DNA of 64,000 nucleotides, from positions 186,001-250,000 of the forward strand of contig VLTN01000003.1 of NCBI GenBank assembly GCA_008330645.1, in the 5' to 3' direction. Of this stretch, positions 9,745-19,704 are shown one piece after another (positions within the stretch are counted from its first letter, which is position 1; each line of letters opens with the position of its first letter). The notes under the pieces are model-generated. The model worked only from the letters and a program-made list of their open reading frames with translations. It had not been told where the DNA came from and did no database searches. Source of the DNA: Cafeteria roenbergensis. Lineage: Eukaryota > Sar > Bigyra > Bicosoecida > Cafeteriaceae. A program made the position numbers and the translations under genes.

Positions 9745-12700
9745 ATGGCGGCCCCAGCGACGGACGATTGCGCGCCCTCGGACTCCGAGTTGCGTGCCAG
9801 CATGGTTGCCGGCCGGTTCAGGGCCCTCACGCTCCAACAGCCGTTCGCCTCTGCGCTGATCTTCGGGCCAAAGGTGAGCTGCGGCAGAAGTCCTTCAGCA
9901 CGAAACACAGCCGCCGACTTTCCCGCGGAGTCCACTTGCAGCAAACCTTGAGGTGGCTTCCGTCGGCCCGAGCCGAGGCCGCGATGCGACCCGCGACCCC
10001 AGCCAGCCTTGGCCGAATGTGCGTGCGGCCTCACGGGACCCTGGCGCCGCTGCGGGGCCGCCTTCGGCCTGCCTGGGCCGTTGTCGCCCTGGGCTGCGGC
10101 ACTGCACTTGGGAGTTCACCAGTGTCTTGAAGCCGCTGCTTTCGCCTGCTGGCCGCAACAGCCCCCTCGCCCGCCAGGCTGCGCCCCCCGGGTGCTCGAG
10201 GTCGTGGCGGGTGCGCTGTCTCGCGGGCTGCGGCCGGACCAGCCTGCGATGCGACCCCCGGCGCGCGCCCGGCTCGGCAGCCGCCCGTGCTGAAGTTCGG
10301 CCGCCAGGCTCGGTCTGGCTGTCGTCACCGTCCGAGTCCGTCGCGTGCGCCCGTATTCTGCCTTCGCACCTGCCGCTGGCCCGCCGCTCGCCACCCCCAC
10401 AGTGCCGAGGAATGGGGTGTTGCGCAGCGCCGGGCAGCCGCGGGGCTGCCTCAGCATGGTCCAAATGCCCCAGCGCTCCGCCCAAGCGGGGGCGCGTGCC
10501 TGTGCCACGCGCAGATCGGCGTTGCGAATCACAGTCAGCTCGCCGCAGCGTTTCCCGTCCCCGCGCTTCAGCGTGCCCAAGCCGCCCGCCCGCGCCCGTT
10601 TGCGCACGCGCAGAGGCGAGACACCCGCCGCTTTGTGCCTGACATGGCGGCCGTGGGCTCCTGGATTTGCATCCATGTGGGTCGCAGCTCGCGACAGCTG
10701 AAGCATCGCGCCCCCGTCTCCCGGATCTGGCCCGAAGTGCCCGAGCGCGGGACGCTGATGGAGCATGCGGGTGCCATCGTTGGGCTTGCAAGGATTGCTG
10801 CAATTGAGGATGCCAAAAGCGAGCATGTCAGCTCGGACCCGTGGACCCAGGTCACCCAGAGCGGCGATCACGCTTGGAGGTTTGACCGCGTGCTCGCGCT
10901 CTCCGAGGCCATTCCGCACGCAGGCCAGATGCGCTTGTGGTGGGTTGGCCGCGCTGCCTCGGCGACAGTCCTTGACACGGCGATCAAAACAGTGGCGGCG
11001 CTGCGCGGGCAAGGCAGCGACCGCAGCGGAGGCGGAGGAAGTGCTGCCAACCCTCCCGGCGCGGAGCCTCCCGCGCGAGACGCTTCTGGGGGCTCCGCGG
11101 CGAGTGAGCTCGCGGCTAGCAGCGCAGCTCCGCGGCGCGACGCGGCCTGGCCGGAGCGCCCTGCTGTCCCGGGGGAGGGCCGCCGCCAGCCTGCTTCGCC
11201 AAGGCTGAACGGCGGTGGTGATGCGTGGCCGACCGGCCCCGCCGAGTCTAGGAATGGAACTGCTGAAGCCCGTGCAGGCAGCCCGAAGGCCGCGTGGCTG
11301 CCCGCCGCTCCAGATGGCTGCAGGTCGGCGTCCGCCGTTGCGGAGGAGGCGAGGACGGGCGACTGGCAGCGAGGGCGCAGCGCCCGAGGTCAGAGGCAAT
11401 CGTCGCGATCCTCGGACCGACAGAGAACGATGGCTGCCGCCTCGCAGGCAGTTTCCGCGCACGGGCCTCGAGCTCGGAGCGGTTCCGCCTTCGCCAGGAC
11501 GAGCAGCGCCGTCCCGGGCCCAGCGAAGCACCAGGACGACGTCGACGAGGCGGCGGGCGACTGCGTTGACGACGAGCGAACTCTTGGGTCGAGCACCCAG
11601 CACCAGTCGGAGTTTGGCGCCGGCAGTATGATGAGCAGCCTGCTCGACTCGCGGCCCGCCCCGGGCCTGAGCCAGATTCCGGGCATGTTCGGTGGCAGCT
11701 CCCTGCAGCTGGACGCTCGCGCGGGAGACCAGAGTCGCAGCGCCGTGTTCGGCTGCGAGCCGATCGGGTCCGCTGCCTGCCAGACTGGAGCAGGCGCCGC
11801 CGCTGCCGCGGCCGCGGCCATCGGCACCTCCAGCGCCTCCCAGGCCTCTGGCGATGCGTCCTTGTCGAGAGTGTCTGACCTTCACTCGGACAACTCGAGC
11901 GCTGGGCACAGCGACGTGTCTCGGCGCAGGGTGGTAGCCTCAGGCAAGCGACCCCGGTCCCGCAGCGTCGACTCCTCCGGATCCGTGATTGCCGCCGCGG
12001 CGGAGCCCCCAGCTGCCCCGCACGAGCAGGGGCGCCTTCAGGTGGTTGAGCACCACGCTGACGGGTCAGTCACACTCCAGCTGCAGCTTGACGGCAGGAG
12101 CGACAGCAGCCGAGCGCCGGCAGGCAAAGGCCAGCCGACCACGCTGTCCCTCACGAGCGCCCAGGTCGCGGCGCTGCGCCAGCAGCTGGCCGCGATCGAC
12201 GACACGCCCAAGGGCGGCGCGGCACGCTCGCAAGCAGCTCCCAGGAGTGGCTTGGGCGCTGGGTCGTCTTCCGGGCGCCGGACCGGCCAGCAGGTGGCGA
12301 TGCCTCGGCACACCGCCGCCGATGGCGTGTCTCAGCCGCTGTCGCCCCAAGGCCGCCGCGAGGGGCGCTGGCCCTCTGCGGCCCGCTTGGCCGCTTCGCA
12401 AGCCGATGGTGGCGCCCCCTCGCCCGTCGCCTCTCCGGCGGCTGGCCGCGCAGCGTGGCGCGCCTCCAGCTCTGGGCTGGACACCCTGTCCGTGAGGGAG
12501 CTGGCGTCTTCGCTGCAGAACGCGCCGAGCAGCACGCTGGCGGACCTTATGCAGGCCGTTCGCACGAGCGGGGTTGCTGGGTCGCAGCTCCGCACCCCCC
12601 CGTCCGAGCGAGTCGGGCCACCACTCGCATCGCCCAAGCGGGGAGGCGCCCAGGCCGGGCGAGGCGCGGCCCACTCTTCGGCAAACTCCACGCAGCAGCT

Positions 12701-13418
12701 GGCCGCGGCCGGTCAGTCAGGCACGTCGTCGGGAAACTCTGGGGAGCCCACGGTGGTGCTCGCCGCGGGGCGGGAGGGTTCCCGCAGCACACGAGACGGC
12801 GTGGCGGGCAGCGGTAGCTCCGAGGGGATCGCTGGCACGCTTATCGAGAGTGCCGCCGGCCAGCAGGAGGCGCGAGATCGCCGCCCCGGCCTGCGCAAGC
12901 GGGGGCGCGCTCCGAGCACTGGCGACGCCGTGGCTGGGTCGGTGCCCCGCGGGGGGGACAGGGGCGGCAGCGGCGGCGGCGGCATCGACGGGGGCGCCGC
13001 CGGCGGCGTCGGGAGCCGCAGCGCTGGCGGCGAAGGCAAGGACGGACGCGGCCGGGCCGACGCCGTGGCTGCTGGCAGCGGCGCTGTCATGGAGACTGAT
13101 CCGTTTGCTCCGCGGGGCGCGAAGAGAGTCGCCCTCGGGAACCGCGCACTTGACGCGGGCCGAGGCGACCGGGTCGGACGAGGGCGCGACAGTGACTCAT
13201 CGGCGTCGCAGGCGTCGTCCAGTGACGTGTCAACGTCGGCAGGTACGGGCCACGCTGCGGGGCGCGACGCCGTCGAGTCGTCAGCCTCGCTGGGGCGATC
13301 GGACGAGAGCGGCTCCACCAGCGGCGACGACAGAGGAGCGCGAGCGGCGGCCACTGCTGAAGAAGAGGGTCGAGAGCGGCGGATGCGCTCCCCCCCGCTC
13401 CAGCGGCCGTCGGCCTAG
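9745..13418 (+). CDS. ASCH-domain protein with long disordered C-terminal tail, 977 aa
   Basis: Two exons: 9745-9873 and 10614-13418, phase 0, donor AAG|GTGAGC, acceptor CACGCGCAG|AGG. The N-terminal ~150 residues are an ASCH (PUA-like) fold: ALTLQQPFASALIFGPK across the junction to RRDTRRF (the family's K-x-E-x-R segment), then GSWICIHVG, GAIVGLARI and MRLWWV. ASCH domains bind RNA or coactivator complexes; the eukaryotic prototype is in TRIP4/ASC-1. The remaining ~800 residues are Ser/Gly/Arg/Ala-rich and disordered, with a few helical islands (for example TLSLTSAQVAALRQQLA and LSVRELASSLQNAPSS) and NLS-like clusters (GKRPRSRS, LRKRGRAP), suggesting a nuclear protein. The intron is 740 bp, the longest in the window. 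The ASCH call is firm; the cellular role is not known. Confidence 0.7.
9874..10613 (+). other. 740-bp intron of the ASCH gene
   Basis: Much longer than the 100-360 bp usual here. Both strands are open over parts of it, but the encoded peptides are Arg/Pro/Ala-rich shadows without recognisable domains. An unrecognised middle exon cannot be excluded, although the ASCH fold is continuous without one. Confidence 0.55.
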
Positions 13419-13769
13419 CGACTGCCTGACCTGGCTGGCTGGCCACAGCATCGCGACGCGTGGCCGCAAGCCTGCGACGATTTGATGCGTTTTGTCTTTG
13501 GGAACGAGTGATTCTATCTCAATGCAGCGCCTCCGCAGCAGACTGTGTGAGCGCCGCACTGTTCCGTTTCGTTGTTCCTCTTCCAAGGAATTCATCGGCC
13601 GGCTTGCGCCGAGAGGGAAGGGAACCGCCGACCGCACACAAGAATATTTGCAGCGCATCCAAACGTTCCAGCGACGTTGCCAACGAGCCGCAGCTGGCCC
13701 AGCTGGGGGCCTGCACGCACCGTTCCTGGCACACGAACGCCGCCCAGGTGCTCTCGCGGTTCAGAGCCC
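13419..13769. other. 351-bp intergenic stretch
   Basis: Lies between the stop of the ASCH gene and the start of the hydratase, same strand. It is less GC-rich than its surroundings (for example 13480-13520 and 13560-13600). It probably holds the 3' end of one transcript and the promoter of the next. No gene or RNA is recognised. Confidence 0.4.
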
Positions 13770-14690
13770 ATGTTGGCCTCCCGCAGTCTGCGGCAGGCGC
13801 TCAAGTGGGCTGCCTCGCAGCCGTTCGCACAGCGCGGAATGGCAACCGCAGAGCGCGCGGAAGCCCTCGCAGCGGCTGGAACCGTGCTGGGCCGTGCAAG
13901 CAAGGCGATGTCGTTTGTGCGTGTGGTGGATGGGCCCGAGGCGGCGGCTGGGGAGGTTCTCAAGGCGTCTCTGCCCCTGGACCTCGATGAGGCCTACGCA
14001 ATCCAGGCCGCCGGGGCCGCCGAGGTCAACCGGACCGGCGGCAAGACCGTCGGGTGGAAGGCCGGCGCCACGAACGAGGCTGCTATGAAGCTGATGGGTG
14101 TTTCGGCTCCCTTCTTTGGCCCGATTTTCGCCAGCAACGTCGTTGCCTCGCCAACCAGAGTTGCCACGGGGTCCATGAACCTTCGCGGGGCCGAGCTGGA
14201 GCTCGTTTTCGAGATTGGGGCCGACCTGCAAGCCAAGCCGGACGGCGAATACACCGAGGCCGAGGTCATGGCGGCGACGAGGCGAGTCTACCCCTCCATG
14301 GAGCTGATTGGCAGCCGCTTTGAGCGTGGAACCCCGGTGGACACGCTCTCCCTCGTGGCGGACCAGGCAGGCCACGGGTGCCTCGTTGTGGCGCGGAACC
14401 TGGCCCAAAGCGGCGAGGAGTTTGCCGGCGCCGACCTCCCCGGCGACGCCTGGCTGGAGGTGAACGGCGTAGAGACCGCCCGCGGAGACCCCACGGCGGT
14501 GCTCGGGCACCCGGCGCGCGCAGCGGCGTTTGTTGTGAACCGCGTCATCGAGCGCCTGGGCGTGTTCCGCTCCGGCCAGTTCATCACCACCGGCACCATG
14601 GTCGGCAAGGTGGACGTCAGCCCGGGAGACGGCCTCGTCGCTCACTTCAGCGGTTTCGGCAAGATGCGGGTGAACCTCGACACCCTGTGA
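13770..14690 (+). CDS. Mitochondrial 2-keto-4-pentenoate hydratase family protein (MhpD/FAH superfamily), 306 aa
   Basis: Single exon. The start at 13770 gives an N-terminus MLASRSLRQALKWAASQPF, basic and amphipathic, which fits a mitochondrial presequence; the mature protein then has the ~260 aa of the bacterial family. Family hallmarks are GWKAGATNEAAMKLMGV, the metal-binding Glu cluster in AELELVFEIGADL, a conserved ELIGSRF, and GDAWLEVNG near the C-terminal sheet. Relatives are 2-hydroxypentadienoate hydratase, 2-oxohept-3-enedioate hydratase and 4-oxalocrotonate decarboxylase of aromatic meta-cleavage routes, all magnesium or manganese dependent. Which substrate it uses cannot be told from sequence. 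Such enzymes are uncommon in eukaryotes, so a bacterial origin is possible. Confidence 0.88.
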   Translation: MLASRSLRQALKWAASQPFAQRGMATAERAEALAAAGTVLGRASKAMSFVRVVDGPEAAAGEVLKASLPLDLDEAYAIQAAGAAEVNRTGGKTVGWKAGATNEAAMKLMGVSAPFFGPIFASNVVASPTRVATGSMNLRGAELELVFEIGADLQAKPDGEYTEAEVMAATRRVYPSMELIGSRFERGTPVDTLSLVADQAGHGCLVVARNLAQSGEEFAGADLPGDAWLEVNGVETARGDPTAVLGHPARAAAFVVNRVIERLGVFRSGQFITTGTMVGKVDVSPGDGLVAHFSGFGKMRVNLDTL

Positions 14691-14886
14691 TCCCGACCCG
14701 TTCCCGCTGCATTGCGCCGACGAAGGCCCCGCCCTTGGCGGCTCAGCCCGCTGCGCCACACGCGCGCACACTCTCAAACTCTCACCGTCCCAGGACCACG
14801 TTGCCGGTCACGCGCTTCCCCTCCCCCCCCAAAAAAAAAAGCAACTCCCCCACGCGGCGCGCGGCGCGTCCGCTGCACGCCCCCGC
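14691..14886. terminator. Convergent 3' region
   Basis: 196 bp between the stop codons of the hydratase (+) and the kinesin (-). It contains a C8/A10 homopolymer junction at about 14823-14840. No canonical AATAAA polyadenylation signal is visible on either strand. Confidence 0.3.
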
Positions 14887-17800
14887 CTAGCGCAGCCCCA
14901 GCGAGGCCGCAAGCACGTCCACCTGCCTCTGCAGGGCGCCGCCCGTCTCCTCCGCGTACCGCCGCACTTCCTCCTGCAGCGCCTCCGCGAGCTCCCCCCC
15001 CTCGCCAGCCTCCCTCGCGATTGCCGCCAGCTGCTCGCCCAGCTGCTCTGCGACGGCGTCCAGCAGGCGGGCCTGCTGCTCCTTGTGGGCGGCCACCACA
15101 TCGGCCATCTCAGCTCGACGTACAGCGTCGCCGGGCGTCTCCCAGCCATCGGGCCGCTGCCACTGCGTCTCGCCGGTCCCCTCGTTGTGCCAGTAGGACC
15201 GCTGCGTTCGCTTGTCCACGTGGTGCGTCCACTGGCTCCTAGCGGCCTCCTGTGCCTGCCGGGCCAGCAGCAGCTCCGCGGCCTCTGTTTTCTCCTCGGG
15301 AGACAGGCCGAACAGCGCGCTCGCCTCCTCCTCCGCACCGGCCCGTCCTGCGGGCCCGTCGCGCCCAGAGGCCCCCGCCGCCTCGTCCGCCGCGCGCGAG
15401 GCGTGTGCCTGGGAGAGCTGGTGGGCTGCTGCCTCGGCCTCCTGCTCCGCCGCCGCGGCCGCCGCCTGCAGCCTGCGCACGTCAGAAAGGAAGGAACCCC
15501 TCGCAGCGCGAACCTCCCCAACCAACCGCTGCACCTGCCCCTCGAGCAGGGCGAGCCGCGACGACGGCGTCTGAGCCTGCGACGCGCCTCGCGCCGGGGA
15601 GGCCGATTTGTCGGGCACTCCAACCAGCGGCAAGGCCCGCATGAGCTCGAAGTGGCGCGTGAGGGCGGCAGCGCGCTTCTGGACTTCGTCCTCCAGCTCA
15701 GACAGCCGCTTGGAGCGGCGGTCCGCGGCCTCCTTGGCAGCGTCGGCGGCCGCCAGCCCGGCCCGGAGAGCGCGGGAGGCGCCCCCTTCGTCCGCATCGC
15801 CGGCCTCTCTCGCCGCCGCAGAGGCGGCCACAATGACGCGGCGGCGCGCCGCCCGCGCCAGGGTCGCCTCCTCCTCCGCCCGCGCCGCCGCCTCCCGCCA
15901 CCTGGCGGCCTCCTCGTGCGCCGCGGCAGCCTCGGCACGGAGCTCTGCCACTTCGCTGGCGGTGGCGGACCCCGGCTCCGGCTGCGCGGTCCCCGCCGCC
16001 GCCCGCCCCACCAAGCCCCTCGTGCGGACGAGCTCCCGCCGCAGGCGCGCCGCCTCGGCCTTGAACCGGCGGGCGAGGGAGGCGTCGTCCAGCGTCTCGT
16101 TGCGCTCCGCGTGCACCTCCACCCTCTTGGCTCTGTCCGCAAAGTGAAGCGTGGACATTGTCTCCTCCAGGTGCGCGCTGGCGGGGGAGATTGTGACGAC
16201 GAACAGCGTCTTACAGTTGCCGCCCAGGCTGTCCTGAAGCAGCCGCGTGAGCTTGGAGTCGCGGTACGGGACGTGCGTGCGCGAGCGGCTGGCCAGGGCG
16301 CGGACGCAGTTTCCAAGGCAGGACAGCGACTGGTTAATGGCTGTCAGCTCCGTGAGACGCCGGCCGCTCAGCGTGTCGAGCGCGTGGGGTCGAATCTTTT
16401 CGGAACCAGCCTGCGGATTTCAGCAGAGCGTCGGATCGAGCGCAGGAGGCGAGGAGGGGTGGGGGGGAAGGCACAGACGGGGGAAGGACAGGACAGGACA
16501 GGACAGAGAGACGGAGGGTGGGGGGGGGGGGGAAGGCCGCGCGGCAATGGCGGCTGGGAATGGTCAGCAGAGCGGGGGTAGAACAGCCCTGGCAGAACAG
16601 GCCTCACCAAGTCCACGAGCGACACCTTGGACCGAGAGACGACCGTCTCCGCGTCGCCCAGCGTGGAGCCAGGCACAAGCCCGCTCCCGCCCTCGTCGTC
16701 CTCGTCGTCACTGCCGGCGCCGCCGCCGCTCCCACGACCGGTCTTGGACGACCCTCTCGAGGGCGACCCGTGCCGCATCGGCGAGCCCCCCGGGGAGCGC
16801 CGGTGCGTTCGCTCGATGCCCACCTGCCAGATCGTGTGCGACCTCGAGCTGTGCTCGTTCATGTCCGTTGAGGCCAGCACGCGGTTTCGTGCGCCCTCCC
16901 AGAGCAGCGCCAGGACCTCAGCCTCGTTGGTCACGGGTACCGCGACCGCGTCAGGCACGCAGACCCCGCGCAGCGGGTCAGCCACAATGTCGAGACTGGC
17001 GGGCCCGACCCGCTGGCCCGCCCCAGCGGCTCCCCTTGGGCCTGGCGCCGGCATCAGTGGCGTCTCGTCCGGGCAGAGCAGGTCGTACACCTTTTCGTTG
17101 TAGATTTCCAGGTACGTGACAGTGACCTTCACCCCTTCCGGGAGCCGCCTCGAGAAGGGGGCAGCGCCTCCCTGGCCCTGGCCGGCCGCGCCCCCCGCAA
17201 GCGAGGTCCTCCTGCTCTGCCTGCCGCCCCCGTGGAAGCCCCCCGGCGAGGAGTGCTGGGAGTGCGTGGCCCCGTCGCGCCCGGCCGATCCTCCGGCGGC
17301 GCCGGCCCCCGCCGCCCCGGCTGCGCCTTGCATGAGGCCGCTCGACCGCTCGCCGATGCCCCCCGGCCCGAAGACGCCGCTTCCACCCGCCCCTGAGGCC
17401 TGCAGGCGGCAGAACAGAAAGGCCATCGCCCTCGGGATGAGGCCCCAGTCGGGGTGGTAGTCGCCGCCGTAAGCCATGAGGCGGTCCACCACGCCCTCGT
17501 ACGCCGGGGTCCCCGGCTGCAGCGCGCCCGAAGACACCGCGTCGGCCATCCCGGCGCCAGGCGCGCCGCTCTCCCTGGCTGCAGCGGCTGCCAGCGCGGC
17601 GGACGAATCCGTCTCGGCAAGGCGCCACATGTCGACGCCCAGCATTGTGTGCGTCTTTCCAGTTCCCGTTTGGCCGTACTGCGCGCGCCATGCGCGACGA
17701 CAACAAATACGACACAAGGTGTACGGCGGGGGGATGGGGTGTTGGTGCGCACGAGAAGCAGGGCCGGGGCGCGCACAGTGTGCATGCAGCGACGGAGCCC

Positions 17801-18180
17801 GACGGCGCGCTGCTCGCGCCCGCCCCAGCTGCCCGGCAGGCGCCCCCCACGCTCACAGCGAACACGGTCGTGTTGAAACCAGAGAGGGCTTGCTCCAGCT
17901 GAGGCTGGACCACTCGGAACATGGCCTCCTGCCCGCCCTCGGGCGGAACCACGTGATCAAGTCTGAACGTTGCCGGCGCTCCCGCAAGCGAGGGCGACAC
18001 CAGAACGTCCCCGCTCCCGCGGATCTGCACGGCGCACTCATCCCCGTCCAGTTTCTCGGACTGCAGCAGCGGGCGCACTCGCGCCACCACCTGGATGGTC
18101 TCCGCCCCTGGGGAGCGGACTGCGGTCCCCGGAGTTGCAGGTGCCACCCGCTTGCCGGGAGTCCGAGGAGCTGCGGACAT
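14887..18180 (-). CDS. N-terminal motor kinesin with a C-terminal WW domain, 972 aa
   Basis: Exons 18180-17857, 17678-16608 and 16410-14887; both introns are phase 0 with GTGAG donors. The first ~35 residues precede the motor (ETIQVVARVRPLL). The first intron falls exactly before the P-loop YGQTGTGKTHTM. The second lies inside switch II (SLVDL|AGSEK). Switch I reads NEHSSRSHT, and the motor closes with YRDSKLTRLLQDSLGGN and TLHFADRAKRVEV. A ~170-residue Gly/Ser/Ala-rich insertion splits the motor between the P-loop and TYLEIYNEKVYDLL. A second insert follows switch I. After the motor come long Ala/Glu-rich coiled coils, then a WW domain (SQWTHHVDKR...YWHNEGTGETQWQRP, about residue 880) that should bind proline-rich ligands, and a further coiled coil. 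The motor lies at the N-terminus, so it is expected to move to plus ends. The subfamily is not assigned. Confidence 0.93.
16411..16607 (-). repeat. Intron with GGACA repeats and G13 run
   Basis: The second kinesin intron holds four to five copies of GGACA (16486-16506) and a G-run at about 16519-16531. Simple-sequence DNA; likely unstable in length. Confidence 0.7.
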
Positions 18181-18384
18181 GGCAGCAGCCGCGATGCCTG
18201 CTTGAGCGATCCCGGTGCCCAGCGGCCCCAGCGACTCGCTCGTGCCGGGTCCTGTGCGGCGGGGGCAGCCCGGAACAGCCTCAACGGGCGACGGGCCGCA
18301 CAGCTGGGCAGAGCCCGCTCCGCGCGCACGGCGCCAGCCGCCGCTCGGAACGGCGCGTGCGAGGCCACCGCGTACGGCTACACC
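18181..18384. promoter_or_regulatory. Bidirectional promoter between kinesin and delta-isomerase
   Basis: 204 bp between divergent ATGs. No TATA element is seen. Function inferred from position. Confidence 0.35.
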
Positions 18385-19260
18385 ATGCTCGCGGCGCGAC
18401 AGGTGATCCGGCTTGCCTCGGCCCGGACCGGGGCCCGCGCTCTGGCGACGGCCTCGCTGCCCAGCTCGCTGCACCTGTCGGCTTCCACGACCGACGGCGT
18501 GGCCATCCTGGAGATGAAGGACGCGCCGGTGAACGCCCTCAGCTCGGCGTTCATGGAGTCGTTGTGCATCGCCGCGGACCAGCTGGCTCGCGATGAGGCT
18601 GTCCGCGCTGTGGTGCTCACCTCCAACGTGGGCCGGCCCGTCTTTTCCGCCGGCCTCAACCTGGCCGAGCTCATCGTGGATGAGGGCGGAGACCCCGCCA
18701 AGCCCGACAAGCGATTGGTCTCGTTCATGTCCCACATCGGTGCTGTGACTCGCGCCTGGCTGTCCTTCCCCAAGCCAATGGTTGCCTCCATCAACGGCGC
18801 CGCCCCTGCGGGCGGCTGCATGCTCGCGCTGACGGCGGACTACCGCGTCATGCAGGCGGGGCAGAAGCACAAGATTGGACTGAACGAGACGCAGGTCGGT
18901 GTGAGCGCCCCCTGGTGGCTGTCGACCATGCTGCAGGACACTGTGGGCGTGCGCCGCGGCGAGCGCATGCTGCAGCTGGGAGAGCTGGTGGGCCCCGAGG
19001 AGGCCTTGGACATGGGCCTCGTGGACGAAGTGATGCCCACCGAGGCGGAGACGCTGGCGCGCGCCGTGGAGATGGCGGCGAAGTTCGCCGCGGTGCCCGA
19101 CCACTCGCGGCGCGACACGAAGCAAGCTCTTCGGGGCCCTTTCGTGACCCAGATGGAAGATCGCGCGGCGCAGGACGCTACCGCGTTCGCAACGCACGTT
19201 ATGGACCCCAACGTGCAGAAGCAGCTCCGCAGCATTGTCGAGGGGCTTGGGAAGCGCTGA
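18385..19260 (+). CDS. ECI1: Mitochondrial enoyl-CoA delta-isomerase 1 (dodecenoyl-CoA isomerase), 291 aa
   Basis: Single exon. It moves cis-3 or trans-3 double bonds to trans-2 so that unsaturated fatty acids can enter beta-oxidation. The start at 18385 gives MLAARQVIRLASARTGARAL, a clear mitochondrial presequence. The crotonase fold follows: APVNALSSAFMESL, the oxyanion-hole strand VFSAGLNLAEL, NGAAPAGGCMLALTADYR, and the ECI1 signature GLNETQVGVSAPWW, whose Glu is the catalytic base in the mammalian enzyme. The C-terminal helices (RRDTKQALRG, FVTQMEDR) are complete. The length matches the family. It shares a short bidirectional promoter with the kinesin gene. Confidence is high for the subfamily because the NETQ segment separates ECI1 from hydratases. 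Confidence 0.95.
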   Translation: MLAARQVIRLASARTGARALATASLPSSLHLSASTTDGVAILEMKDAPVNALSSAFMESLCIAADQLARDEAVRAVVLTSNVGRPVFSAGLNLAELIVDEGGDPAKPDKRLVSFMSHIGAVTRAWLSFPKPMVASINGAAPAGGCMLALTADYRVMQAGQKHKIGLNETQVGVSAPWWLSTMLQDTVGVRRGERMLQLGELVGPEEALDMGLVDEVMPTEAETLARAVEMAAKFAAVPDHSRRDTKQALRGPFVTQMEDRAAQDATAFATHVMDPNVQKQLRSIVEGLGKR

Positions 19261-19704
19261 GGTGCTCGCGAGCTGGCCGCTGCCCGAGGCGTTTTGGTCT
19301 GTTGCGTTTGCCGGCTTGTGCGTAAGCAGCAGTTGAGGATTGGGCCCGCAGGCAAACTCGGGCCCAGCTGACGCATGCTGTGGCTGCGGCCGACAGTCGC
19401 TGCTGTCTCGGAGCCGCCAAGAGGCTGCGCGCAATCCCCGAACTTTTGCTGCCCTTCGCGCCCGGGCCTCGACCGCACGCATTCACAGCAACCATGCCCT
19501 TGGCCCCGTCCCGTGGCACCTGCGAGCCTGGGCCGCGAGGCAAACACTTGCACGCGCGAGACATGGTTCGGTCGGGAGGCAGTTGCCCTGCGCCATCGAC
19601 TCGAGGGGGCGGAAACCCTGCGCAGACAGAGCAGGCCCCCTCGTCAGCTGGCGCAACACTGCCAAGCGTGCCGCGCGCCTCCCCAGGTCACGAACGCTGG
19701 CACC
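19261..19704. other. 444-bp intergenic stretch
   Basis: Lies between ECI1 and the RING gene, both on the plus strand. Frames crossing it give only Arg/Pro/Cys-rich shadow peptides. No gene recognised; presumably a 3' UTR plus promoter. Confidence 0.4.

Noticed and set aside
10116-11909. A 597-codon minus-strand frame inside the ASCH gene
   Set aside because: Arg-rich, no domain, antisense to a frame with an intact ASCH fold after splicing.
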